Assembly: GCA_028716365.1 (NCBI GenBank)
Contig: JAQUPZ010000012.1
Span: 84,104-148,103, forward strand
DNA length: 64,000 nucleotides
From: Kiritimatiellia bacterium
GTDB taxonomy: Bacteria > Verrucomicrobiota > Kiritimatiellia > UBA8416 > YA12-FULL-48-11
Direction of reading: 5' to 3'
Below, piece after piece: positions 41,634-50,353 of this stretch. How positions within the stretch are numbered: the first letter of the stretch is position 1; every line of letters begins with the position of its first letter. The notes under the pieces were generated by a model. It was not told the origin of the DNA and did not search any database. It saw only the letters and a program-made list of their open reading frames with translations. Made by a program: the position numbers and the translations under genes.

Positions 41634-43117
41634 GTTTAGTCGTTGGAACACTTGTCTTTCTTGGAGTTTGTGTAATTTTGTTACTGGCCCTTTCGCAGCA
41701 AAATATCAATCTTCTCACAATTTTGGGCGTGTTTCCGTTTGTGGTTTATTTTGTGAACCGTCCTGATGTCTGGCTTGGATTTATAATAGTTCTTTGGCAA
41801 AGTTTGTTAAAATTTCCTCAGGCACCAACAAATTTGACGATATGTCATGTGTTCGCCTTTCTTTTAATTCTCTTTCTGATTCCGTACAGGTTAATAGGGA
41901 AAGTTATTCGAAGAAAATCGCCTGTGAGAAAATATGTCTGGTTTTTCGTTGCAGTTTTGGTTGTCACTATATGTTTTCGAGGTATAGGAATAAGGTATCT
42001 CGGGTCTAATATGTGGGGAGGCGCTCCATATGTAATATTGTTTATTTTCATGGGCTTATTTCTTTCGGCAGACACTATTACTGTTTCGCCAAGAGTCTGG
42101 AGAGTCAGTCTGATAGTAATGTGTTTATTCTCGTTGATACCAACTCTTGGCGAATTGGTGTATCTACTCAGTGGCGGCTCTATACAGGTACAATATCACT
42201 TCATACAACCGTCGGCATTTACTTCGAGAATATTGAGTAATGTTGAGTCTGGTGAAGGCATGGCCAGGTTCAATGTTATGGGTGGATCAATGTTTATCTA
42301 CCTTCCCTTCCTCCTTTTTCGTCAACCATTCGCCGGAAAAACAATTATTCTGAGCATTATCATGATTATTTTCGCAATGGCGTCTGCAGCTCTGGCCGGC
42401 TTCAGGTCTGCCATAATTGGCCAGATTATGTTCCTGGGAATATACTCTGTGTTTGGTTCTGAAAGAATTAACTGGCGGCGAGGTTTTGTGATGGGGCTTT
42501 GTGTCATGTTGTTTATATTTATTGCCGCTTTTTTTGCGGATCATATGCCTCTTTCAATGCAGCGAGCGTTGTCTTTTGTTCCTTTTTCGAATGTTTCCTG
42601 GGAAGCGAAGGCTGATGCGATGGGTACTACTATATGGCGCATTGAAGTATGGAAACGAGCAGTTAATGATATTCCGAGGTATTTATGGCTGGGGCAAGGA
42701 TTCGCCTTTAACCCTCGAGAGTTGATGGATATTATTGCGGCCGGAGCTTATATAAGAGACTGGGCTTTTGTTGTCCGGGCCTATCACAATGGACTTTTGA
42801 GTCTTCTTCTCATTTTTGGTCTGCCAGGTTTTATTGCGGGAATTGGTTTTCTCGTGTCTGCAGGACTGGAATACAACAGGATAAGAAGAGGGGAATGGCA
42901 GGATGATAATTTAAAAAGAATTTTCAATGTTATGTTTGCGCAATTTATTGCCCAGATAATCGGATTTCTTCTAATTTATGGCGATACTCAAGTCTCTTTC
43001 CCTGTTTTCTTGTTTCAGGCAATGGTTCTTGAGGGAATTGCCAAAACCAAAGAGGTGCTTCAATACGAGGGACAAATAGAAGCAGGAGCAAAAATGATTA
43101 GGAAAGAAAATGAATAA
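41624..43117 (+). CDS. O-antigen polymerase/ligase-like membrane protein (second copy)
   Basis: The 497-residue protein has about eleven hydrophobic segments and a loop after residue about 315 containing TIWRIEVWKRAVNDIPRYLWLGQGFAFNP, then AYHNGLLSLLLIFGLPG, the H...E/G pattern of the Wzy/WaaL superfamily. It overlaps the preceding glycosyltransferase and the following methyltransferase by a few bases, so it is an integral part of this operon. It is not closely similar to the 24.6-kb copy. One of the two may be the polymerase and the other a ligase; which is which is not visible. Confidence 0.82.
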   Translation: MPIGLVVGTLVFLGVCVILLLALSQQNINLLTILGVFPFVVYFVNRPDVWLGFIIVLWQSLLKFPQAPTNLTICHVFAFLLILFLIPYRLIGKVIRRKSPVRKYVWFFVAVLVVTICFRGIGIRYLGSNMWGGAPYVILFIFMGLFLSADTITVSPRVWRVSLIVMCLFSLIPTLGELVYLLSGGSIQVQYHFIQPSAFTSRILSNVESGEGMARFNVMGGSMFIYLPFLLFRQPFAGKTIILSIIMIIFAMASAALAGFRSAIIGQIMFLGIYSVFGSERINWRRGFVMGLCVMLFIFIAAFFADHMPLSMQRALSFVPFSNVSWEAKADAMGTTIWRIEVWKRAVNDIPRYLWLGQGFAFNPRELMDIIAAGAYIRDWAFVVRAYHNGLLSLLLIFGLPGFIAGIGFLVSAGLEYNRIRRGEWQDDNLKRIFNVMFAQFIAQIIGFLLIYGDTQVSFPVFLFQAMVLEGIAKTKEVLQYEGQIEAGAKMIRKENE

Positions 43118-43787
43118 ATCAGTAAATATTGGGTTGTGGTTAAAGCGGATTTTTGGACTCTTCCCTCCAAAATTTCGCTGGTTCTATCGTGATCTGTATG
43201 GCAGGGAATTCACGCTTTTAGACGTTGGATGTGGTAATCACTCTGCGTCACTTGCGAAAACTTGGTTTCCAAAATGCCGATACCATGGAGTTGATAAAGG
43301 GATTTATGCCAATAGTGAAGAAGATTTCAAGTTGATGGAGAAGTTCTATGAGCTTGATCTTTCAAATACTTCTTTGAAATCCTTGCCGGATAATTTCTAC
43401 GATGTTGTGATTGCTAATCATATTATTGAGCATTTGTCTAACGGGCTGGACCTCCTTCGCGAAATTACCGGAAAGATTAAACCTGGTGGTGTGATTTATG
43501 TTGAATTTCCGTCTGTCAGATCTATGAGTTTTCCGAGTATGAAGGGTACTCTCAACTTTTGTGATGATGATACTCATGTGCGGGTTTATGACTTGAAAGA
43601 GGTTGCCAATGTTCTTCTGGTCAATAATTTTAAAGTAATTCGGGCCGGGACAAGAAGAACTTGGTGGAAATTTGCAGCCCTGCCTTTGTATTTGGTGTAT
43701 GTTATTTTCGACAGGAAGCTGCTAGCTTTGCTTTGGGAAATCCTTGGTTTTGCAGAGTATGTATATGCGGTCAAGAAGAATCAGTAA
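43110..43787 (+). CDS. Class I SAM-dependent methyltransferase
   Basis: The 225-residue protein has LLDVGCGNHSASLAK (SAM motif I), YHGVDKGIYANSEE, YDVVIANHIIEHLSNGLDLLREI (motif IV with the ANHIIEHL signature) and KPGGVIYVEFPS. The family is generic Methyltransf_11; the last third carries a hydrophobic patch that may touch the membrane. It overlaps the polymerase-like gene by eight bases. Confidence 0.85.
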   Translation: MNKSVNIGLWLKRIFGLFPPKFRWFYRDLYGREFTLLDVGCGNHSASLAKTWFPKCRYHGVDKGIYANSEEDFKLMEKFYELDLSNTSLKSLPDNFYDVVIANHIIEHLSNGLDLLREITGKIKPGGVIYVEFPSVRSMSFPSMKGTLNFCDDDTHVRVYDLKEVANVLLVNNFKVIRAGTRRTWWKFAALPLYLVYVIFDRKLLALLWEILGFAEYVYAVKKNQ

Positions 43788-43809
43788 CTGTCAATAGCCT
43801 GATGCTGTT

Positions 43810-44982
43810 ATGACCTCAAGCCAGTTACACCGTGTACTGACAATAAACACTCCCTTCAGGCGTATTTTAGTCAGAGCGCTTTTGTTAGTTGACAGGGGCT
43901 TCTGCTGCTCGAATACGCAGATTCATCATAATATACGTATAAAGAATGGTTCCCGGGGCCATGTAGCACTTTATGGAGCAACACATTTGGGTGATATCGT
44001 ATGCCTGTTTCCTGTTCTCAGGTACTTAGGGGAGATCAGTCCAGAACTGAGATTTGATTTATTTGGAGGGTATGCTCTGCGGGAAATGGCAGGATTTATG
44101 AATCTCAACGTTGATCTACATCCTGTTTCCGGAGATATCTGCCATGACAGGAAGAAGTATCTTTCTGACGTTTTGAATATTGTCCGAAAGGTGAAACCAA
44201 TGATAGGGATTTCATATTCTTATGATGGTTATCATTTTGCGCACGTTGCACAGTATATCTCAAGGGTTAACGAAAGAATTGGCTTTGCAGATAAGGGGCT
44301 GGGTTTCATGTTGACTTCATCTGTCTTCCGTCCACAGCAGGCTAGGTATATAGATGAGATTGCTACATTGTTCAGTACTGTATTTGATGACCCGGTTCTC
44401 ACAAATGCAGATGAAATTTATAATCGCTGGCTCGTGTACATTAAGGGCCTGAAATTCAAGTATATATTACCATCCGGCAGGAAATGCCTTTGTATAAGTA
44501 TGACGCCAATGCATCGTTTTAGATGGTCGTCTGGAAAATGGTTGTCATTGCTCCAGACGATATTAAGACAATTCGATGTTGATCTTATTTTTCTCGATTC
44601 TGGACAAGATGAACGGACGGCTAATACAATCCGTGAACTGTCGCGACAATTTTCCGCTGACCGCGTATATGATTTTACTGGAAAGACTGGTCTACTGGAT
44701 GTCTTTTCGTTGTTTCGGGCGGATGGTGTATTGGGTCTCATAACTCATGACAGTGGTTTAAGACACTTGGCAAACTTAGCCGGTCTTAGGCAGGTGGTAT
44801 TAAGACCGGAACATGATAACAGCTATAGGTGGGGTAAATATCGCGAAACAGAGATTCTTTTGTCTGCTCCACAACCATGTTCGCCATGTGGCTTGGCTAA
44901 ATGCAAGTATTCAAATATTCCGTGCATGGAAGAAATAACTGTAGAAAAATGTTTTAAAGCTGTAGCTGAGATTCTTAACTAA
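43810..44982 (+). CDS. GT9-type glycosyltransferase (heptosyltransferase-like), first of two
   Basis: A GT-B enzyme (390 aa) with the GT9 N-terminal motif YGATHLGDIVCLFPVLRYLG, and the donor-side block ITHDSGLRHLANLAGLRQVVL near the C-terminus. The ending CSPCGLAKCKYSNIPC gives several cysteines spaced as in many GT9 proteins. The N-terminus is extended by 40 residues compared with typical GT9. It is separated from the methyltransferase by 22 bp. Confidence 0.8.
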   Translation: MTSSQLHRVLTINTPFRRILVRALLLVDRGFCCSNTQIHHNIRIKNGSRGHVALYGATHLGDIVCLFPVLRYLGEISPELRFDLFGGYALREMAGFMNLNVDLHPVSGDICHDRKKYLSDVLNIVRKVKPMIGISYSYDGYHFAHVAQYISRVNERIGFADKGLGFMLTSSVFRPQQARYIDEIATLFSTVFDDPVLTNADEIYNRWLVYIKGLKFKYILPSGRKCLCISMTPMHRFRWSSGKWLSLLQTILRQFDVDLIFLDSGQDERTANTIRELSRQFSADRVYDFTGKTGLLDVFSLFRADGVLGLITHDSGLRHLANLAGLRQVVLRPEHDNSYRWGKYRETEILLSAPQPCSPCGLAKCKYSNIPCMEEITVEKCFKAVAEILN

Positions 44983-45027
44983 AGAAACTATAAAGACCTT
45001 TTAGTTTTGTCTGCAGGATAAATTAAT

Positions 45028-46242
45028 GTGAATACAGTCGGCAGTTTTGATTTTAAAAGACGTATCGGAGGAGTAGTGCTTGGACTGATTGCTGTTTCTG
45101 TACGGATGATAGCGTGGATGTTTTCGTTAATATCTTCGGTTTTAGAAAAAAGAACTGTAGTTATTTTTGAGCCGTTTGGTATGGGGGATATCATATCTCT
45201 TGATCCACTTGTAAAGGTGTTGATCAAGAATAACATTAAAACACTGGTAGTTGCTAAAGAACGATGGAATCAATTGTTGCCACCATCTGGGGAAATGAGT
45301 TGGGTGGACTGTGAGTTGCCTTGGACATCTTACGATTCGGACCTGAAATATACGTCATCTTCATATTTTAATCGAAAGTTTATTACTTCTCTATTTCGAA
45401 TACGACGTATTTGTAAAGGGGGGATTGGCATTGATCCTCGCGGTGATATTCGTAGCGTGATTCTCCTTTACCTATTTGGTTGTTACCCTGTCTTCAGTAT
45501 TGATCATTACCTTGGTGACTTTTCGCGGATGATAACGGGTGCTGTTACAGAAAAGGTTAAATATGATGATTTGCTGCGGCGATGGGAAATCAACTTACGT
45601 TTTCTACCATTTATTGATATCAAAGAGGTCAATGTCGCACCGCCGTGCCTCATTCATTTAACAAGTTGCGATTCTGAAAAAAACCGTTCAAAGATAGGGT
45701 TGATACCGATAGCTCCTTGGAAGGGACGACTTTGGCAAAACAGTAAATGGAAGGAAGTGGTTTCAAAACTGGCGTCTTCCGGAATTCAGTCTGTAGGGCT
45801 TTGTGGTCCGGGTCAGACTTGTGAGGTACGTACTGCGCTGGGAGACGATATTGTCGTTAGAGAGGCGAAGAGCATAACGGATTGGGCTGAGATGTTGTCT
45901 GATATTTGTGTTGTCGTTAGTCTTGACTCAGGACCGATGCATCTGGCTGACGCATTGGGAATTCCGGTTGTCGGATTGTTTGGGCCGGGCAAACTGCCTT
46001 TGTGGGCGCCATCAGGAAAATTGAGCGTAGTTATTCATCATCAGGATAAGGTTGAATCGGTTCCTTGCCATCAGGTTGATGAGTCCGTTGAATTTGGGCT
46101 AAAGGCGATGGATCTGATCAGCGTAGAAGAAATCATCGATGCGGTTTTGGGAATCGACACGGAAACAGCTTGCGAAAGCGGCAAATCTTGTATGTGTATG
46201 GACAATAATTCGGCCCGTAAATCAAAGGGGGTCGTGATATAA
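45028..46242 (+). CDS. GT9-type glycosyltransferase, second of two
   Basis: The product (404 aa) resembles GT9: FEPFGMGDIISLDPLVKVLI is the GD motif, PIAPWKGRLWQNSKWKEVV follows in the second domain, and CVVVSLDSGPMHLADALGIPVVGLFGPGKLP is the donor-binding block. The start is GTG at 45028 in weak context. It is 45 bp after its paralogue and its stop touches the next gene. Divergence between the two copies suggests different acceptors. Confidence 0.8.
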   Translation: MNTVGSFDFKRRIGGVVLGLIAVSVRMIAWMFSLISSVLEKRTVVIFEPFGMGDIISLDPLVKVLIKNNIKTLVVAKERWNQLLPPSGEMSWVDCELPWTSYDSDLKYTSSSYFNRKFITSLFRIRRICKGGIGIDPRGDIRSVILLYLFGCYPVFSIDHYLGDFSRMITGAVTEKVKYDDLLRRWEINLRFLPFIDIKEVNVAPPCLIHLTSCDSEKNRSKIGLIPIAPWKGRLWQNSKWKEVVSKLASSGIQSVGLCGPGQTCEVRTALGDDIVVREAKSITDWAEMLSDICVVVSLDSGPMHLADALGIPVVGLFGPGKLPLWAPSGKLSVVIHHQDKVESVPCHQVDESVEFGLKAMDLISVEEIIDAVLGIDTETACESGKSCMCMDNNSARKSKGVVI

Positions 46243-47022
46243 TTGAATAAAAGTCTTCCAGTGTTTAACGTGCTTGGTGTCAATATTCATGCAGTTGATA
46301 TGGATGCCGCGGTACATGTAATTACTGATATCGTCCGAAATGGTGGTAAAGGTTACGTTACTGTGACGGGTGTTCATGGTGTTATCGAATCCAGGACTGA
46401 CATCTCTTTGAAGAACAGCCTGGATAAGGCCACGCTGAATGTTGCAGATGGCATGCCGCTTGTATGGTTTGGTAGGCTGACGGGTCATAAGCAGGTGGGG
46501 CGGGTATACGGCCCTGATTTAATGTTCAAGATATGTGAATTATCGCTGAAAAAGAATTGGACGCACTTTTTGTATGGCGGTAAACCGGGTGTTGCCGACG
46601 AACTGAAGATAAAGCTCGAGAAAAGATATCCTGGTATCAGGATTGCAGGAACATATTGCCCGCCGTTCCGTCCTTTAAACGAGCAGGAAGAGAAAGATCT
46701 GATCGATGTTGTGTCGAAAATTAAGCCCGATTTCTTTTGGGTTGGAATCAGTACGCCAAAACAGGAAATAATAATGGCACAATTTTTGGATAAACTTGAT
46801 GTAAGGATAATGCTGGGTGTAGGTGCCGCGTTTGATATACACAGTGGTAGAATGAAGGATGTACCGGCATGGATGAAAGATTCGGGTTTTCAATGGTTTT
46901 ACCGGTTATGTCAGGAACCGCGAAGATTGTGGCGGCGGTATTGTTATATCGTGCCGGTATTCCTGTTTTTGGTTGCCTTACAGTTGCTGGGGTTGAGAAA
47001 TTATAATGATAAGCCTCGATAA
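46243..47022 (+). CDS. WecG/TagA/CpsF-family glycosyltransferase
   Basis: The 259-residue protein has the WecG/TagA (GT26) signature: NVADGMPLVW, GRVYGPDLMFKICE, FLYGGKPGVADEL, FFWVGISTPKQEIIM and GVGAAFDIHSGRMKDVPAWM. GT26 enzymes include the WecG ManNAcA transferase, which would match the UDP-ManNAcA predicted from wecB and the 27.2-kb dehydrogenase. The start is TTG at 46243, directly after the previous stop, with GGGGG upstream. The C-terminal hydrophobic tail suggests membrane association. Confidence 0.9.
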   Translation: MNKSLPVFNVLGVNIHAVDMDAAVHVITDIVRNGGKGYVTVTGVHGVIESRTDISLKNSLDKATLNVADGMPLVWFGRLTGHKQVGRVYGPDLMFKICELSLKKNWTHFLYGGKPGVADELKIKLEKRYPGIRIAGTYCPPFRPLNEQEEKDLIDVVSKIKPDFFWVGISTPKQEIIMAQFLDKLDVRIMLGVGAAFDIHSGRMKDVPAWMKDSGFQWFYRLCQEPRRLWRRYCYIVPVFLFLVALQLLGLRNYNDKPR

Positions 47023-47065
47023 TGTTCCAGTTTGATTGTTAATTCTGATATGTTTTAGATGATGA

Positions 47066-47842
47066 ATGTTTCGACATAAGCGCTCTGTGAAAACTCTTAG
47101 ACAGAACCTCCCTTATTTTATTCTGATTATCCTGTTGGTTTCAGCTTCTTTGATCCTCTGGCTGGGCGGGGATGTCAAAATGTCGGATGACCTTTCCGTA
47201 AGGCTTGATCTTTCTTCCCAGTTTGGTGAATGGAACGGAGCGGATATCTTCTTCTGTCAAAATGAGAAATGTATGAAGAGTTTCGCGGCCGGAGAATTAA
47301 AGGGGGTAAATATATGTAAATCATGTGGCAGTCACTTGGTTTTATCATGGTCGCTTGGCGAAAAGAACCTTCTGCCCCCGGATACAATGCTTTTGAAGAA
47401 AGAGTACAGTAATAAATCAGGTATGGTGATGTTGGTTACAGTTGTTATCGCTGGGAGCGAAATTACAAGTATACACAGGCCCCAGATGTGCCTTGTCGGG
47501 CAGGGATACAGGATAGTGGCCCAGGAAACTCTGGAAATTCCAATTAAAGGGAGAGAATCGCTTTCAGTCAAGGTCTTGAAGCTTTTGTTTCAACAACCCA
47601 GTCAGGACAGGTCGGTTAAGGAACTTTCCAGTATTTATACCTACTGGTATACGGATGGAGAACGTGAAACTTATAATAATTTTATACGTTCTTTTTATAT
47701 GCTAGTTGACAGAATCCTGTTCGGGAAAATGTCTCGTTGGGCTTACGTATCTATCACGACTTCCGGCTCCGATGTAAAGGGGGAGATAGTTCCATTTATC
47801 CAGGGTTTGTATCCGGTAATAACGGGAGTAAGAAAGAATTAG
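47066..47842 (+). CDS. EpsI-family protein with zinc-ribbon insert (exosortase-associated)
   Basis: The 258-residue protein has one N-terminal membrane helix (about 16-36), then the EpsI domain (DUF3485) with IHRPQMCLVGQGYRI (C142), the position of the conserved HxPxxCLPGxG motif, and the late YWYTDGERETYN and SRWAYVSI blocks. Between the helix and the core it has an insert with C64-x4-C69 and C84-x2-C87, which looks like a small zinc ribbon and is not usual for EpsI. It directly precedes the exosortase gene (7 bp). EpsI proteins assist exosortases in polysaccharide/protein secretion; the mechanism is unsettled. Confidence 0.82.
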   Translation: MFRHKRSVKTLRQNLPYFILIILLVSASLILWLGGDVKMSDDLSVRLDLSSQFGEWNGADIFFCQNEKCMKSFAAGELKGVNICKSCGSHLVLSWSLGEKNLLPPDTMLLKKEYSNKSGMVMLVTVVIAGSEITSIHRPQMCLVGQGYRIVAQETLEIPIKGRESLSVKVLKLLFQQPSQDRSVKELSSIYTYWYTDGERETYNNFIRSFYMLVDRILFGKMSRWAYVSITTSGSDVKGEIVPFIQGLYPVITGVRKN

Positions 47843-47849
47843 CGACTTT

Positions 47850-48785
47850 ATGATTCAAGATGACAAAAAAGATGCATTGGAAAGAAGAAAGCCGTCATCA
47901 GGGTTTTTTGTTCTTCTGATTCTTGGTTTGGTAGTGTTGATCTTTCATTTCCAGGGGAATACAACTGATGTCCGCTTGTTCAGTAAGTCCCTGTTTAAGT
48001 GGATGATTATTCGCTGGAGCGATGCCACTATTTCTCTCGGAACGTATTCACACGGCTGGCTTATCCCGATAGTGAGTGTTGTGGCTATATGGTTCAGAAG
48101 AAAAGAACTGCTTGTCGCAGAGGAAAAGGTCTGTTGGCGTGGGTTGTGGGTTATTGTTTTTGCGCTGGTGTTACACCTGCTTGGGGCGCGTGCTCAACAG
48201 CCGAGAATTTCCCTGGTAGGCTTTGTTATACTGATCTGGGCCATTCCACTTTTCCTTCAGGGATGGCAGGTGGCACGATTGCTGATATTTCCATGTGCCT
48301 ATCTGATTTTCTGTATACCGTTGAACTTCCTCGATGAATTGAGCTTTTACCTCCGGGTTATCGTCACAAAAACTTCTGTAATACTTTTAAATGGTCTCGG
48401 TATCGCCACGGAAAATGTCGGTACGGCCATATTCTCGTCTGCAGGTGGTGGGTTTAGTCTGGATGTTGCCGACCCATGCAGCGGTATAAGATCTTTGCTG
48501 GCAATTACCGCGCTGGCCGCCGCTTATGCATATTTCAGTCAAAGTATTCTGTGGAAAAAATGGATCTTATTTCTGTTGTCAATCCCTTTGGCTGTGATAG
48601 GCAATATTGTAAGGGTTCTGACCATTGGTGTTCTTGCGTATTTCTGCGGTCAGAAGACAGCTGTTAATTTCTATCACGACTTTTCAGGTTACTTGGTAAT
48701 GATAGTGGTTATTCTCCTTCTGATGTGGCTTGGTGATATGCTTGAAGGTAAGTCGAAGAAACGTAAAGCTTCTGGAAAAGAGTGA
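47850..48785 (+). CDS. Exosortase (XrtA-like transpeptidase)
   Basis: This 311-residue integral membrane protein has about eight helices. The exosortase catalytic residues are present: C210 in DVADPCSGIRSL, R255 in GNIVRVL and H276 in NFYHDFSGY, and the N-terminal TYSHGWLIPI is typical too. Exosortases cleave C-terminal PEP-CTERM-type signals of exported proteins and attach the product, usually in organisms with polysaccharide loci. No PEP-CTERM protein was recognised in this window. The gene is flanked by epsI and a broken second epsI. Confidence 0.92.
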   Translation: MIQDDKKDALERRKPSSGFFVLLILGLVVLIFHFQGNTTDVRLFSKSLFKWMIIRWSDATISLGTYSHGWLIPIVSVVAIWFRRKELLVAEEKVCWRGLWVIVFALVLHLLGARAQQPRISLVGFVILIWAIPLFLQGWQVARLLIFPCAYLIFCIPLNFLDELSFYLRVIVTKTSVILLNGLGIATENVGTAIFSSAGGGFSLDVADPCSGIRSLLAITALAAAYAYFSQSILWKKWILFLLSIPLAVIGNIVRVLTIGVLAYFCGQKTAVNFYHDFSGYLVMIVVILLLMWLGDMLEGKSKKRKASGKE

Positions 48786-48801
48786 TTCCTCGGGATATCT
48801 G

Positions 48802-48928
48802 TCAATATGCACCCTTGGCGAACAGGACAACCCATACGGTTTTCAGCATGATTTTAAGGTCCAGTACCCAGTTGCGATTTCTCAGGTAATACACATCCAG
48901 GATACACATATTATGGAAGTCCGCGACA
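48802..48928 (-). pseudogene. Duplicated 3' end of the sugar-phosphate transferase
   Basis: On the minus strand this 127-bp segment encodes the last 40 residues (DFHNMCILDVYYLRNRNW onward, ending FAKGAY) and stop of the transferase at 50354-51829. It matches 50354-50480 at about 87% by eye. Upstream on the minus strand (above 48928) homology ends abruptly in the truncated epsI. It is a remnant with no start and is not functional. Confidence 0.88.
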
Positions 48929-49456
48929 CTACCCCTGTACTGCCCAAAATGTGGAGGAGCAATTGCTTCATGCTCGCTGACTGAGAAGGGTTGTTTGCCG
49001 TCAGACACCATCATTCTAAAGAAGACCTATCGTGATGGATTCACCAATCATTGGATCGCGGTATCGGTTGCCATTACCGGATCCCAGCGCGGGAGTATTA
49101 ACCAGCCTGAATTGTGTTTGCCAGGGCAGGGGATGAGAATCTTGAAATATCATCGCGCAATTTTTAATTGTAGTAATGGTGTTGAAGTACCTGTTCCGAT
49201 TATGGATGTTGACTTTTTAAAGGCATTCAATTCGAAGAAGGCTTTTTTCATTTACTGGTTTGTCTCTCCTGATAGATTGGTATCGAGTCAGGCTAAAAGA
49301 CTGATGTATATGGCGTATGACAGTATTGTTAATGGTGTTTCAAGACGTTGGGCTTATGTATCAGTTCTTGCTGATCGACAATCATCGGATAGCAAGAACG
49401 ATGAACTGAAGCTGACCTTTGTTTCTGATCTTTACAATATGGTTCAAACTCCCTAA
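48890..49456 (+). pseudogene. 5'-truncated second epsI
   Basis: From about 48938 the frame reads YCPKCGGAI, then CLPSDTIILKKTY and NQPELCLPGQGMRI, parallel to ICKSCGSHL, LLPPDTMLLKKEY and HRPQMCLVGQGYRI of the EpsI at 47066. The N-terminal membrane helix and the first two ribbon cysteines are missing. The upstream sequence instead becomes the antisense of the duplicated transferase end, with an in-frame stop at 48887. A TTG at 48995 could start a 153-residue soluble product. Most likely the gene was cut by the same rearrangement. The remaining domain is intact to its normal C-terminus, so it may have decayed only recently. Confidence 0.78.
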
Positions 49457-49558
49457 GTGTTGTAAATTGTTGAGGTAATGTTCCCTGGCTATAGTATTTG
49501 ATGAAAAATTCTTTATAATGTTGTTAGGTCAACTTTTGAGCATTAATGGGAAATAGAT

Positions 49559-50311
49559 ATGATCACGTTGATTAAAAACTGTCTCGGACGCCTGATGTTC
49601 AGGCTTGGATTTTATCCTTGGTGGTTGCCGGGAAATGATAAAAAGGAAGGTCCTTTGCACCAATGTGTCAGGCCGCGTGCAACATACTCGCCGTGGAATA
49701 AAGATAAAGATTTTAAGGAAGTTTACCGAGCTATTAATTCTTATACACTTGTGGATGAATATAGATGCTTCGAGTTATGGTCTCTTGTTGAACAAACAAC
49801 CAAATTAAAGGGAAGTCTGATTGAAATTGGTGTATGGAAAGGTGGTACAGGCGCATTGATTGCCAAAAAAGTTCAATCATGCGGGATAACTGATCCAGTA
49901 TACCTGTGTGATACTTTTACTGGTGTTGTAAAGGCATCATGTAAAGACTCTTTGTATTGCGGTGGTGAACATTCTGACACGTCGAGGGATATTGTTGAAA
50001 AACTTCTTCAGTCTCTTGAGGTTAATAATGTAAGAATACTTGAAGGGATTTTCCCCGACGAGTCTGCAAAATCCATTGAACATGAATTCTTCAGGTTTTG
50101 TCATATCGATGTTGATGTGTATGAATCTGCAAAGGGAATTACTGAATGGATATGGGATAGAATAGTTGTTGGTGGTATCGTTGTGTATGATGACTATGGT
50201 TTTGCCAGTTGTGATGGGATAACACGCTTTGTTGAAGAACAAATTAACTGTCCAGACAGAATTGTAATCCATAACCTGAATGGGCATGCAGTTGTTGTGA
50301 AAATAAAATAG
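49559..50311 (+). CDS. TylF/MycF-family O-methyltransferase
   Basis: The 250-residue protein has the macrocin O-methyltransferase (TylF) pattern: LIEIGVWKGGTGALIAKK (SAM motif I), LCDTFTGVVKAS, CHIDVDVYESAKGITEWIW and GGIVVYDDYGF. The Asp-rich DVDVY and YDDYG motifs provide Mg and catalytic residues. It should methylate a sugar hydroxyl, in line with two other methyltransferase types in the locus. The start is ATG at 49559, 45 bp after a TATAATGTTGTTAG sequence. It is convergent with the sugar transferase gene. Confidence 0.86.
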   Translation: MITLIKNCLGRLMFRLGFYPWWLPGNDKKEGPLHQCVRPRATYSPWNKDKDFKEVYRAINSYTLVDEYRCFELWSLVEQTTKLKGSLIEIGVWKGGTGALIAKKVQSCGITDPVYLCDTFTGVVKASCKDSLYCGGEHSDTSRDIVEKLLQSLEVNNVRILEGIFPDESAKSIEHEFFRFCHIDVDVYESAKGITEWIWDRIVVGGIVVYDDYGFASCDGITRFVEEQINCPDRIVIHNLNGHAVVVKIK

Positions 50312-50353
50312 ATATGCTGCTAGATTGGGAAAAGTATGAGATATATTTCGCCT

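Noticed and set aside
48730..48984. 85-codon frame across the exosortase 3' end and the duplicated segment
   Set aside because: It reads the antisense of the duplicated transferase end in another frame and has no RBS or family.
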